A stretch of DNA of 64,000 nt from Arcobacter acticola (lineage in GTDB: Bacteria; Campylobacterota; Campylobacteria; Campylobacterales; Arcobacteraceae): contig NZ_CP042652.1 in the NCBI RefSeq assembly GCF_013177675.1, positions 1,550,001 through 1,614,000 on the forward strand, in the 5' to 3' direction. This document shows positions 53,327-62,965 of this stretch, in pieces (positions within the stretch are counted from its first letter, which is position 1; each line of letters opens with the position of its first letter). The notes below the pieces were generated by a model. It saw nothing but the letters and a program-made list of their open reading frames with translations. It was not told the DNA's origin and searched no databases. Both the position numbers and the translations under genes were made by a program.

Positions 53327-56285
53327 TGAAAATATAAATATTTTACTTGATAAAAACTTTAATTCAATTAATAAGATAATACTATCTAGACAAGATGTAA
53401 TTACAGGATTGCTTCCTGCAAGTACCGCAATAAATGCCCATGGAGATTATACAGATGCTTGGGTAAGAGATAATGTATACAGTATACTTAGTGTTTGGGG
53501 ACTTTCTTTAGCATATAAAAAACATGCCCCTGAACATTATCGAGCACATATTTTAAAACAAAGTGTTGTTAAGTTAATGCGTGGTCTTTTAATAGCAATG
53601 ATGAGACAATCTAATAAAGTAGAAGCTTATAAACAAAGTCATAATCCCCTTGATGCATTACATGCAAAATATGCTACAGATACAGGACTTGCAGTTGTAG
53701 GAGATGATGAATGGGGACATTTACAACTAGATGCAACTTCACTTTTTGTTCTTATGATTGCACAAATGACAGCTTCTGGACTTTCATTGATTTATACTAT
53801 GGATGAGGTAGATTTTGTACAAAATCTTGTGCATTACATAAGTAGAACTTACTCAACTCCTGATTATGGAATTTGGGAAAGAGGAAATAAAATCAACCAT
53901 GGTACAGCTGAGATAAACTGCAGTTCTGTTGGTATGGCAAAAGCAGCTTTAGAAGCTATGAGTGGATTTAATCTTTTTGCTAATAGTAAGTCACAAGAAG
54001 GTGTTATACATATTGTTGCAAATGATATTGCACGTTCACGTTCAACTCTTAAAAGTCTTTTACCTAGAGAATCTGATTCTAAAGAAACAGATGCTGCACT
54101 ATTAAGTATTATTGGCTATCCAGCTTATGCTATTGAAGATGAAAATCTAGTACAAAAAACCAGAGATAAAATTATAAATAAATTAGCAGGAGAATATGGT
54201 TGTAAAAGATTTTTACTTGATGGTCATCAAAGTAGTATTGAAGATTCTTCTCGTTTACATTATGAGCCTTCTGAACTTTATGAATTTGCAGATATAGAAT
54301 CAGAATGGCCTTTATTTTTTACATATCTTTTATTAGATGCTTTAATGCGTGAAGATGAAAAAGCTATAAATATGTGGAAAAAGAAACTAGAACCTCTTTT
54401 TGTTGAGGAAGATGGTGAAAAACTTCTTCCTGAATTGTATATTGTTCCTTTTGAAAATATCGAAGCAGAAAAAGCAAATCCTAAATCACAAAAAAGAGTA
54501 GCAAATGAAAATCTACCTTTAGTTTGGGCACAAAGTTTATATATGCTAAGTGAAATGATTCTAGAAGGTATCTTAGAAATCAATGATATTGATCCACTTT
54601 CAAGAAGAAAAGTCATTGGTAAAAAAGTTACTTCAACACCTCTTGTTTGTATAATCTGTGAAAATGATGGTGTAAAAGAGCATTTGAGAGGGTTTAACAT
54701 AGAATCACAAACTCTTCATGAAGTAGAACCAATAAGCTGTATGCATGCATCTGAACTTTCAAAAATATACTCAGTACTTGGGAAAAATGAAAAACTAGGA
54801 CTTACAGGAAGAGATTTATTAACAGCTAGAACTGTAAGTACCTCACGTTTACATATTTTAAATGGGGAAACAACACTTTTTTTCCCATATTATTTTGATC
54901 CAAAAGCTTTTTACTTTGGTTTTGATAATAATCTACTTGTGGAACACTATATTTCTTCTTTACGATTTGCAGCTTCATCATGGACTCAAAGTAAAAGACC
55001 AGTAATTGCCTTTTTAGTAAGAGAAGATATGCTAAGAGATCACTCAAAAGATGTAATTATAAAATTGCTTTTAGACTTACAATCAAACTCTTGTGAGACA
55101 GTAAAAATAGAAAATGTAAAAGCTGAAGCATTAATTGAACTTGCAGGAAGCGAGAAAATTGATTCTATTAAAACAATACAACTAGAAGCCCTATCTATTC
55201 AAGGTGTAGGTAAAAATAAAGAAGAGTATGAACTAGCTGCAATGCAACATGATTGGACTCAAGTAAGAAGTATCGCTCAAAAAAATGAGATTTATGATAT
55301 ACGAGTGGAAGATGCATTAATAGACATACTTATTGCTCAAAAACGTTTAGCTGTTGGACGAGCTTATAGTGTTGATGCAATAATAGATAAACCCCAAAAA
55401 GCATCTGAAATCATACAAACTATTTCAAAATACTGTGGAGAAAACAACGCAGAAAAAGTTCTAACACAAGAAATCATTTTACATATAGGTCATCTTATTA
55501 AAATAGAGCCTGAACTTTTTACAAATATGCTAACCCTTCGAACTTGGGATTGTATACAGCTTTTAGTAGGACATATAAGTAAAGAAAAATCTCTATCTTT
55601 AGGTGATGCTTATGAAGAACTACTAAGATATGCACCTTATGGTATTTATGATACTTTACGTTTTATATTTAAATCATATTCTCAAGAAGTTAAACAGTTA
55701 AAAGAGTTGGAAAATTTCTGTGTTTTAGGAGCTAAAAATTTAGATATTTCTATACCTAAAAAAAGTGAACACAATGAAATTAGTGAAATTACAGATTGGG
55801 CGGTATGGAGAGAAAAAGTAGCAAGAATTGGAACTTTAAGAGAAAGTTTCTATGAAGATGTTTGGAATATTTTAAAACAATGTAATGGCTTAGTAATTGG
55901 AGACAAATATAGCACTCAAAGTAGAATTGGTTCAGAACTAACCCTTGAGTCAACAATAGGAGAGCGAAGTTTTGAGTTAAAAATTGATTCACTTCTACAA
56001 AGTATTGCAATACCTGTTTACAAAAAACTAAACATAGAATTAATAGAGACTTTAGTAGAACTATTTCTTGCAAATCCAAAACTATATATTCAAAATGATC
56101 TTATATTAGATGTTCTAATAGGTCATGCAGTAAGAATTGCTTGGATGAAGAAAAATAGTGAAAAAAATTATGATGAATATAAAGGCGAGGCATGGAGTTC
56201 TTTTTATAAACTCTCTGTAGATGAAGTTCAAGAAAATTTTATTGAAGCATTTAGCTTCTTAATGAAAGAAGAGGATTTAAAATGA
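53319..56285 (+). CDS. Phosphorylase-kinase alpha/beta-like protein (GH15-related fold)
   Basis: This 988-residue protein resembles the regulatory alpha/beta subunits of eukaryotic phosphorylase b kinase. These have an N-terminal (alpha/alpha)6 barrel related to GH15 glucoamylases. Key segments are GLLPASTAINAHGDYTDAWV, RDNVYSILSVWGLSLAY, DEWGHLQLDATSLFVLM, YGIWERGNKINHGTAEINCS and LPLVWAQSLYMLSEMI. The latter half (about 600-988) is helical. Bacterial homologues are known but their role is unclear. Being fused by overlap to a PLP-less phosphorylase homologue suggests the two proteins work together. Confidence 0.85.
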   Translation: MNNENINILLDKNFNSINKIILSRQDVITGLLPASTAINAHGDYTDAWVRDNVYSILSVWGLSLAYKKHAPEHYRAHILKQSVVKLMRGLLIAMMRQSNKVEAYKQSHNPLDALHAKYATDTGLAVVGDDEWGHLQLDATSLFVLMIAQMTASGLSLIYTMDEVDFVQNLVHYISRTYSTPDYGIWERGNKINHGTAEINCSSVGMAKAALEAMSGFNLFANSKSQEGVIHIVANDIARSRSTLKSLLPRESDSKETDAALLSIIGYPAYAIEDENLVQKTRDKIINKLAGEYGCKRFLLDGHQSSIEDSSRLHYEPSELYEFADIESEWPLFFTYLLLDALMREDEKAINMWKKKLEPLFVEEDGEKLLPELYIVPFENIEAEKANPKSQKRVANENLPLVWAQSLYMLSEMILEGILEINDIDPLSRRKVIGKKVTSTPLVCIICENDGVKEHLRGFNIESQTLHEVEPISCMHASELSKIYSVLGKNEKLGLTGRDLLTARTVSTSRLHILNGETTLFFPYYFDPKAFYFGFDNNLLVEHYISSLRFAASSWTQSKRPVIAFLVREDMLRDHSKDVIIKLLLDLQSNSCETVKIENVKAEALIELAGSEKIDSIKTIQLEALSIQGVGKNKEEYELAAMQHDWTQVRSIAQKNEIYDIRVEDALIDILIAQKRLAVGRAYSVDAIIDKPQKASEIIQTISKYCGENNAEKVLTQEIILHIGHLIKIEPELFTNMLTLRTWDCIQLLVGHISKEKSLSLGDAYEELLRYAPYGIYDTLRFIFKSYSQEVKQLKELENFCVLGAKNLDISIPKKSEHNEISEITDWAVWREKVARIGTLRESFYEDVWNILKQCNGLVIGDKYSTQSRIGSELTLESTIGERSFELKIDSLLQSIAIPVYKKLNIELIETLVELFLANPKLYIQNDLILDVLIGHAVRIAWMKKNSEKNYDEYKGEAWSSFYKLSVDEVQENFIEAFSFLMKEEDLK

Positions 56286-57265
56286 TATTAGCAGGTGATA
56301 TAGGTGGAACAAAAACAAATTTAGCTCTTTATACTTATAAAGATGGGGCTTTAGAAATACAAGTACAACATCAGTTTGTATCACAAAAATATCAAAATTT
56401 TTCTGATGTGATAGAAGAGTTTATTTCATCTTATAAAATTGAAAATATAGAAGCTGTTTGTTTAGGAATCGCAGGTCCCATTATAAATGGTGTTTGTAAA
56501 ACTACAAATCTTCCTTGGACTATAGACTCAAAAGAACTTCAAATAGTATGCAATACTTCAAAAGTAAAATTATTAAATGACCTAGAAGCCACAGCTTATG
56601 GAATGCTTTATCTAAATGAAGATGAATTTGTAGATGTAAATCCAAATGGGAAAAAAGTAGATGCAAATCGTGCAGTAATCGCTGCTGGAACTGGTCTTGG
56701 AGAAGCGATATTATTTTATAATGGTGAAAACTATTATCCAATAGGTTCAGAAGGTGGGCATTGTGATTTTGCAGCACAGAATTCTTTACAAGATGAACTT
56801 TTAGTTTGGATGAGAAAACGTCATCCTGAGCATGTTAGTGTAGAACGACTTGTATCAGGAATTGGTATTTATACGATCTATGAGTTTTTAAAAGAGAAGA
56901 ATTTTGCAAAAGAATCAAAAATAATGCTTGAATTAAATGAATCAGATGATAAAAATGCCATGGTTACAAAATGTGCTTTAGAAGGTGATACTTTATGTAC
57001 TAAAGCTATAAAAATATTTGTAGAGATATATGGAGCAGAAGCTGGAAATCTTGCATTAAAATCTTTATCATTGGGTGGAGTTTATATAGGTGGGGGAATT
57101 GCTCCTAAAATTTTACCTTTTTTATTAGATGGCAATTTTTTAAATGCATTTGCTGCAAAAGGACGTTTTCAAGAAACACTTATAAATATGCAAATTAAAA
57201 TATCATTAAATCAAAATACTGCACTTTTAGGATCTGCACACTTTGCAGTTGACAAAGTTAGATAA
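56282..57265 (+). CDS. glk: Glucokinase
   Basis: This 327-residue glucokinase phosphorylates free glucose using ATP. It has the ATP loop LAGDIGGTKTNLALY (about 3-17), the sugar-binding LLNDLEATAYGMLYL, AAGTGLGEAILFY and GSEGGHCDFAAQ. It is of the Glk (not ROK) type. Its ATG overlaps the stop of the previous gene (four bases). It can return glucose released by the GH57 and GH15-like proteins to glucose-6-phosphate. Confidence 0.93.
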   Translation: MILAGDIGGTKTNLALYTYKDGALEIQVQHQFVSQKYQNFSDVIEEFISSYKIENIEAVCLGIAGPIINGVCKTTNLPWTIDSKELQIVCNTSKVKLLNDLEATAYGMLYLNEDEFVDVNPNGKKVDANRAVIAAGTGLGEAILFYNGENYYPIGSEGGHCDFAAQNSLQDELLVWMRKRHPEHVSVERLVSGIGIYTIYEFLKEKNFAKESKIMLELNESDDKNAMVTKCALEGDTLCTKAIKIFVEIYGAEAGNLALKSLSLGGVYIGGGIAPKILPFLLDGNFLNAFAAKGRFQETLINMQIKISLNQNTALLGSAHFAVDKVR

Positions 57266-57275
57266 TAAATTATAG

Positions 57276-57318
57276 TTCAAGAAGAATAACAACTTAATAT
57301 AAGTGCCCTCTTCTTGAA
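57276..57318 (+). terminator. Terminator after glk
   Basis: TTCAAGAAGA (57276-57285) pairs with TCTTCTTGAA (57309-57318) over ten bases with a 23-base loop, followed by ATTTTAAA. It closes the plus-strand glucan arm. The long loop keeps confidence moderate. Confidence 0.5.
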
Positions 57319-57418
57319 ATTTTAAACTAATAAGAAATCAGATAAATTTTAACAAAAAAGTATTATAAAACGACATATAATCAATAGACAAGTAATTTAA
57401 TTTTAGATAAGATGATTT

Positions 57419-58021
57419 ATGAAAAAATTTATTATAATACTGTTTTTAATAACACTACAATTTGCAAATGCAAAAGATGATACGATTCTGTTTTTAGGAG
57501 ACTCACTAACTGAAGGTCTAGGAGTTACTAAAGATGAGGCTTTCCCAAAACTAGTTAAGATCTTAATTCAAAAAGAACTTAAAAAAGATATTTCTATTAT
57601 AAATGCAGGAGTAAGTGGTTCAACAACCAGTGATGGTCTTGATAGACTTAAATGGTATTTGAAAAAGAAACCATCTATTGTTTTTTTAGCACTTGGTACT
57701 AATGATGGACTAAGAGGGTTAGATCTAAAACAAAGTCAAAAAAATCTTGAAGAAATCATAAAATATGCCCAAGAATCAGGTGCAAAAGTTTTACTTGCAG
57801 GTATGTTAATACCACCTAATTATGGCCCTGAATACTCTGAAAATTTTAGAAAAATGTATGAAGAGATAAAAGATAAATACAAGCTAAAAAGTATGCCTTT
57901 TTTATTGGATCAAGTTGCAGGAAATAAAAACTTAAATCAAAGTGATGGGATACATCCAAATGAACAAGGGCATAAGACTATCGCTAAAAATGTTTTTGAA
58001 TTTATAAAGGAAGATCTGTAA
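57419..58021 (+). CDS. tesA: TesA-type SGNH lipase/esterase, exported
   Basis: This 200-residue SGNH hydrolase has an N-terminal signal peptide (KFIIILFLITLQFANAK), so it works in the periplasm. It has block I FLGDSLTEGLG, block III LALGTNDGLRG and block V DGIHPNEQGH, which together supply Ser, Gly, Asn, Asp and His. It is of TesA/ArpE-like size. Its stop overlaps the ABC ATPase start (TAATG). The same gene trio (tesA, ybbA, ybbP) is neighbouring in E. coli, which argues for a shared task in lipid or hydrophobic compound handling. Confidence 0.92.
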   Translation: MKKFIIILFLITLQFANAKDDTILFLGDSLTEGLGVTKDEAFPKLVKILIQKELKKDISIINAGVSGSTTSDGLDRLKWYLKKKPSIVFLALGTNDGLRGLDLKQSQKNLEEIIKYAQESGAKVLLAGMLIPPNYGPEYSENFRKMYEEIKDKYKLKSMPFLLDQVAGNKNLNQSDGIHPNEQGHKTIAKNVFEFIKEDL

Positions 58022-58683
58022 TGTTAAAATTAGAATCACTTAAAAAATCTTATGAGCAAGGTTCACAAAAAGTTGATATATTTGAAAATTTAAATTTTCA
58101 TGTTGAAGTTGGACAAAGAGTTGCTATCATGGGAAAATCAGGAAGTGGTAAATCTACGCTTCTTTCACTAATTTCAGGAATAATAAAACCAGATAGTGGA
58201 GATATTATCTTAAACTCTACTTCTTATAAAAATTTAAAAGAGAGTGAATTAAATGATTTTAGAGCTACAAATATAGGTTTTGTTTTTCAAAATTTTCATT
58301 TAGTTTCTTATTTAAATGCCTTAGAAAATGTAATGCTTCCTGCAAAAGTTTGTGGTATTTCAAATCCGAAAGAAAAAGCAATAGAACTTCTAAAAAGTGT
58401 TGGTCTTTCTCACAGACTTGACCATTTACCATCACAATTAAGTGGTGGAGAAAAACAACGTGTTGCAATTGCTAGGGCTTTAATACATAATCCTAAAATA
58501 ATCTTAGCAGATGAACCAAGTGGAAACTTAGATGAAGAAACAGGAATTGCTGTTATGGATAAGCTTTTTGAGCTTATTGAACAAAATAATACTACTTTAA
58601 TTTTAGTAACTCACTCAAAAGATGTTGCAAATCGTTGTGAAAAAACCTATGAATTAATACATGGAAACTTAGCTTTATGTTAG
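58021..58683 (+). CDS. ybbA: YbbA-type ABC transporter ATP-binding protein
   Basis: This 220-residue ATPase of the LolD/MacB/YbbA group has Walker A GKSGSGKSTLLS (near 38-49), Q-loop VFQNFHLV, signature LSGGEKQRVAIARAL and Walker B IILADEPSGNLDE. It ends seven bases inside the permease gene. It drives the large FtsX-type permease that follows. Confidence 0.93.
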   Translation: MLKLESLKKSYEQGSQKVDIFENLNFHVEVGQRVAIMGKSGSGKSTLLSLISGIIKPDSGDIILNSTSYKNLKESELNDFRATNIGFVFQNFHLVSYLNALENVMLPAKVCGISNPKEKAIELLKSVGLSHRLDHLPSQLSGGEKQRVAIARALIHNPKIILADEPSGNLDEETGIAVMDKLFELIEQNNTTLILVTHSKDVANRCEKTYELIHGNLALC

Positions 58684-61181
58684 TATTTGAATTAGTTTTT
58701 AAAGCCCTTTCTCGATCAAAATCTTTTTCTTTGATATTCATATTAAACTTTACACTTGCCATTGCAGCTCTTTCTTATTTACAATTTTTTAAAAGCAGTA
58801 TTGATACTTCTTTAGAAACAAAAGCAAAAAGTTTGTTAGGAGCTGATTTAGTTATATCTTCTAGATTTCCAATTAGTTCTGAACAAATAGAAGAGCTTAA
58901 AAACAAACTTCCTTCAATTAAAAGCTTTAATCAAGGTATCTCAACTGTTTCTATGATAGCTTCAGATAAAAGAGCTAGATTGATGGAGCTTGTAAAAGTA
59001 GATATTGGTTTTCCGTATTATGGTGGATTAGTTTTTTCTGATAAATCTACTTATCCACAAGGTATAGAAATACCAAAGGCAAACGAAATTTGGGTTTATC
59101 AAGAAGTTTTAGATTTACTTGATTTAAAACTTGGTGAGCAAGTAAAAATTGGTAAAGAAAATTTTATTATCAAAAAAGTTATAGAATCAGATTCATTAAA
59201 AGCTGTAAGTTTTAGTGGATTTATGCCAAAAATATATATTAGTCAAGAAGGATTAGAAAAAACAGAGCTTTTACAGTTTGGCTCAACGGCAAGATATAAA
59301 TTAAACTATCTTTTTGAAGAGAATTTTTCCAATGACAAATTAGAAGAGATTGAAAATAATTTGGAAAAAGATATTGATCAGAATCTAAGGGCACTATCTC
59401 CAAATGATGGTAAAGATAGATTATTAAGTGTTCTAAATTTTATTACAAACTTCTTGTCTTTAGTTTCACTTGTTTCATTCTTTTTAGGACTTGTTGGGCT
59501 TATTTATTTATATTCAGGATTTTTGAGAAAACATCAAAATGATATAACAATTTTAAGTGATATAGGGCTAAGTAAAAGAAAGTTAACTCTTGTATATCTT
59601 TTACATTTATTTGTATTAATCATAATTTCAAGTGTAATAGTTTTTTCTCTAATATCAATTTCAGCTCAATTTTTAGGTCCAATCATACAAAAACTTGTTG
59701 ATTTTGAATTTGATTTTTCACTTGATTATTATTTCTTTTTAAAATCTTCATTAATACTTTTATTACTAAGTTTAAGTATTGGTCTACCTTTGATTTTACC
59801 AATGTTACAAAGACAAAGAAGTAGTTTTTTCAAAATAATACTGAGTTTTGTACCATTTTTAGCACTTTTATTACTATTATCAAACTTTGTTACACCTTCT
59901 AAAAATATAGGATTTTACTTTGCTATTGCAGTATTAGGCTTAATCATTTTATTTTTTACAATTGGATCTTTTTTATTAAAGAAATTTGATTTTTCAGGGC
60001 ATTTAGAGAACTTATCTTTATCTTTGGCTATAAAGAATATCACTAGACAAAATAGAACTTCCCTTACTTTATTTACAGCAATTCTTTTATGTACAACATT
60101 TTTTAGTCTTATTCCTCAAGTTGGTTCTTCTTTATCAAGTGCTTTAACATCAAGCGTAGAAGAAAGACCTCGTTTTTTTGTTATTGATGCAAAAGAAGAA
60201 CAGCTAAAAGATCTTGAAGAACAAGTTAATAAAGAAGGTGCAAAATTAGAAAATATTTCACCAATGATTAGAGGACAAGTTATTAAAATCAATGATATTG
60301 ATTTTACAAAACACTCTGTACTAAATGGTGATGAAAAACTAAAAAATGATAAAAATGAACTAAAAAATAGTACTGTTAATTTATCATATAGAAGTAAACT
60401 AAAGCAAAGTGAAGAGATTATTGAAGGTGTTGAGTTTTCTGGTGTATATGACTCAAAAGACTTCTCAAAGCCAATAGAACTTAGTGTTGAAAAAAACTAT
60501 GCAAGTAGAAGAGGTATTAAACTAGGTGACCACATTGTGTTTGATGTTTTAGGCTTAGAAATAGAAACAAAAGTTGTAAATATCAGAACTGTAAAATGGA
60601 CAGAATTTGTACCAAACTTCTTTTTTATCTTACAAGAAGGTGCAATTAATGATGCTCCTAAAACTATATTAGCAACAATTTCATCAGGCGATTATGATGC
60701 CCAACAAATGCTTATAAAATTATCAGATTTATTCCCTTCATTAACTGTTATTGATGTAAAAAATTTATTTGAAACCTTTGCTGATCTTGTAAAAAATGTT
60801 ACTAAAATAACTGATAATATGAGTATTTATTCTATTATTATTGGACTTCTTATGAGTTTTATTATTATTCAGTATCAAATGAATTTACAAAAAAACAATA
60901 TTTTAAGACTAAAAATGATTGGAGTAAAAAACAAAACCATAAAAAACTCTTTTTTAATAGAATTTGGTTTAATTTCTTTTAGTGCTAGTAGCTTAGGAAT
61001 TGTTTTTGGAAGTATTGCTTCTTATTATATAAGCGCCCTACTTTTTGAATCATATTGGGATTTTAGACCTGATATTCTAATAATATATTTTTTATTTATA
61101 CCTATTTTAACAATCTTGATTGTAAGCTTTTTTACATCAAAAATGATTCATCAAAAAGAGAATATTCTTTTTGGTGAATAG
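58677..61181 (+). CDS. ybbP: YbbP-type ABC transporter permease (FtsX domains)
   Basis: This 834-residue inner-membrane protein has an N-terminal helix, an extracytoplasmic domain (about 45-245), a first FtsX membrane block (about 250-460, LVSLVSFFLGLVGLIYLYSG), a second extracytoplasmic domain (about 490-695) and a final block of three helices (about 710-830). This is the layout of YbbP rather than LolC/E. It forms a transporter with the preceding ATPase, possibly together with the TesA-like enzyme. Confidence 0.9.
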   Translation: MLVFELVFKALSRSKSFSLIFILNFTLAIAALSYLQFFKSSIDTSLETKAKSLLGADLVISSRFPISSEQIEELKNKLPSIKSFNQGISTVSMIASDKRARLMELVKVDIGFPYYGGLVFSDKSTYPQGIEIPKANEIWVYQEVLDLLDLKLGEQVKIGKENFIIKKVIESDSLKAVSFSGFMPKIYISQEGLEKTELLQFGSTARYKLNYLFEENFSNDKLEEIENNLEKDIDQNLRALSPNDGKDRLLSVLNFITNFLSLVSLVSFFLGLVGLIYLYSGFLRKHQNDITILSDIGLSKRKLTLVYLLHLFVLIIISSVIVFSLISISAQFLGPIIQKLVDFEFDFSLDYYFFLKSSLILLLLSLSIGLPLILPMLQRQRSSFFKIILSFVPFLALLLLLSNFVTPSKNIGFYFAIAVLGLIILFFTIGSFLLKKFDFSGHLENLSLSLAIKNITRQNRTSLTLFTAILLCTTFFSLIPQVGSSLSSALTSSVEERPRFFVIDAKEEQLKDLEEQVNKEGAKLENISPMIRGQVIKINDIDFTKHSVLNGDEKLKNDKNELKNSTVNLSYRSKLKQSEEIIEGVEFSGVYDSKDFSKPIELSVEKNYASRRGIKLGDHIVFDVLGLEIETKVVNIRTVKWTEFVPNFFFILQEGAINDAPKTILATISSGDYDAQQMLIKLSDLFPSLTVIDVKNLFETFADLVKNVTKITDNMSIYSIIIGLLMSFIIIQYQMNLQKNNILRLKMIGVKNKTIKNSFLIEFGLISFSASSLGIVFGSIASYYISALLFESYWDFRPDILIIYFLFIPILTILIVSFFTSKMIHQKENILFGE

Positions 61182-61186
61182 TTTTA

Positions 61187-61218
61187 AAAGAGTGTAGATT
61201 TCTAAATTTATGCTCTTT
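61187..61218. terminator. Hairpin between convergent ybbP and flavoprotein genes
   Basis: AAAGAG (61187-61192) and CTCTTT (61213-61218) form the base of an imperfect stem. Inner TAGATTT/AAATTTA pairs extend it to about 15 pairs including G-U pairs. It overlaps the end of the flavoprotein gene and probably ends transcription from both directions. Confidence 0.45.
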
Positions 61219-62965
61219 GAAGAACTGGCCAAGTTCCAAAAGCTTGTTTTTCAAGTTGCATATTACCATTTTCATCTTTATATATATTTATCCATGCTTG
61301 CCAGTTCTTTTCATCTATATCAGGATAATCTAATCTATAATGACTACATCTACTCTCTTTTCTCATAAGTGAAGCTTCTAGTTTCATTTGAGCGCTTATA
61401 ATCATATTCTTTGTTTCATGGGCAAGTCTTAATTCATGCATATCAGAAGCTATTAGTAAAGGCATATTTTGATCTCTTAATTCTTCAATATAAGCTAAAG
61501 CACCTTTTAATAAGCTCTCTTTTTTGATATATAAAACAAAATTAGGAATCATAATTCCTTGAAGTGTTTGTGTCACCCAAGCTGGAGAAAAACCTGCTTC
61601 TCTTTTAAGAGGTGCTAGTATTTCTGCTTTTATTGCTTCTACTTTTTGTGTTGAAATATCTTTAAGTTCAATCTCTTTTGAATAATTTGCAGCAGCTTCA
61701 CCTGCAATTGCTCCTTGAACAGCAGAACCTGCAAGTGAAGAACCTATTTGTGTATAAATTCCACCTGACATATAAGAACCAAGGGCATCGCCTGCTGCGT
61801 ATAATCCTTTTATTGTAGATTCACATTTATCATTTATTGGAACTAATCCTTCTGATTTATGAATAGCTAATCCAGCACTTGAACCACCAACCGCTGCACC
61901 TTGTGGCATTCCAGGACCTGAACCTTCTTTTTCATCTCTTGGAGGTCTTCCTCTTTCTTTATCATTTTCTCTTCTTTGAGGTGGACCACTTCTTTTAAAT
62001 TCTTCTGGTGTATATGGTCCACCCATAGCTACATTTGAGCTTTTATCACTTGGAGGTCCCATTTGAACAGGTCCTCCTTTTACATATGCTATATAGTTTA
62101 AATCTACACCTAAATCATGGTGAATATCTACACTTGTAGTTTCAGGTTTTTTTTCAAACATTCCATGCCAGTTATCAAAACTTGCAGTTGCATTTTTTTC
62201 ACTTCCTGGATGTCCATCATTCCACTCTTTTCCTGTAACTTTAGCTCCAATTTCATAGGCCATTATAGTTCCATCATGGGTTAAATCTGCTATAGGAAAA
62301 CCATTTGGTTTAAATCCACCTGCTCCTGTACATAACACAACTGTTTTTGCTTTGAAAATAATTACTTTTTCTTCATCTACACTAAAACCAGCAGCTCCTA
62401 TTATATGGCCATTTTCTTCAATCAAGTTTGTAATCATAACACGTTCTATTAAAGGAATATTACGCTCATTCATAGGTTTTGAAAAAGATACATTGTATAA
62501 GGGTGAATCAAAAAAGCCCCATTGTCTTAACTCTTTAACTCTTGCATAAGAATTTTCTACTAATTGTCTAGTAAAAATAGGATTATTTGTTCCTAGTGCT
62601 GACCTTGATACTTTTTCTATAAATTCATCTTTAGACAATTTTTCTTCAGATTCATCATAAGAAAATATACCTTTTGCAAAAGGTGTTTGACCAGAACTAC
62701 CAAGTCTTCCTTTTGAAACCATCATTACTTTAGCACCTGCATCATGGGCTTTTACACTTGCAAATAATCCAGCCATTCCTGAACCTATAACTAATACATC
62801 TGTTTGATATTCTTTATTTAAAATATCTTGAATAGCAATTGTTGGTTCATTTTTAGCATAACCTTTTGAAAAGCCTAATCCTGCTAATGACATCATTGCA
62901 ATTGCACTTGAAGATAATCCTAAAAACTTTCTTCTGCTAATTTTTTCATCATTTAATTCATTCAT
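61208..62965 (-). CDS. Tat-exported FAD-binding reductase/dehydrogenase
   Basis: This 585-residue flavoprotein of the fumarate reductase/adenylylsulfate reductase type has a twin-arginine signal (KISRRKFLGLSSSAIAMMSL), so it is exported folded. The FAD site is VLVIGSGMAGLFASVKAHDA (about 57-76). There are further FAD contacts in TVVLCTGAGGF and GLYAAGDALGSYMSGGIY. LRLAHETKNMI and RKESRCSHYRLDYPD lie at the C-terminus. A Pro/Arg/Gly-rich insertion occurs at about 305-355. The substrate is unknown. It overlaps the cytochrome-b-like gene by four bases. Confidence 0.88.
   Translation of the reverse strand: MNELNDEKISRRKFLGLSSSAIAMMSLAGLGFSKGYAKNEPTIAIQDILNKEYQTDVLVIGSGMAGLFASVKAHDAGAKVMMVSKGRLGSSGQTPFAKGIFSYDESEEKLSKDEFIEKVSRSALGTNNPIFTRQLVENSYARVKELRQWGFFDSPLYNVSFSKPMNERNIPLIERVMITNLIEENGHIIGAAGFSVDEEKVIIFKAKTVVLCTGAGGFKPNGFPIADLTHDGTIMAYEIGAKVTGKEWNDGHPGSEKNATASFDNWHGMFEKKPETTSVDIHHDLGVDLNYIAYVKGGPVQMGPPSDKSSNVAMGGPYTPEEFKRSGPPQRRENDKERGRPPRDEKEGSGPGMPQGAAVGGSSAGLAIHKSEGLVPINDKCESTIKGLYAAGDALGSYMSGGIYTQIGSSLAGSAVQGAIAGEAAANYSKEIELKDISTQKVEAIKAEILAPLKREAGFSPAWVTQTLQGIMIPNFVLYIKKESLLKGALAYIEELRDQNMPLLIASDMHELRLAHETKNMIISAQMKLEASLMRKESRCSHYRLDYPDIDEKNWQAWINIYKDENGNMQLEKQAFGTWPVLQRA

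Noticed and set aside
54278-56079. Minus-strand frames inside the phosphorylase-kinase-like gene
   Set aside because: They are shadows of the long, well-supported plus-strand gene.
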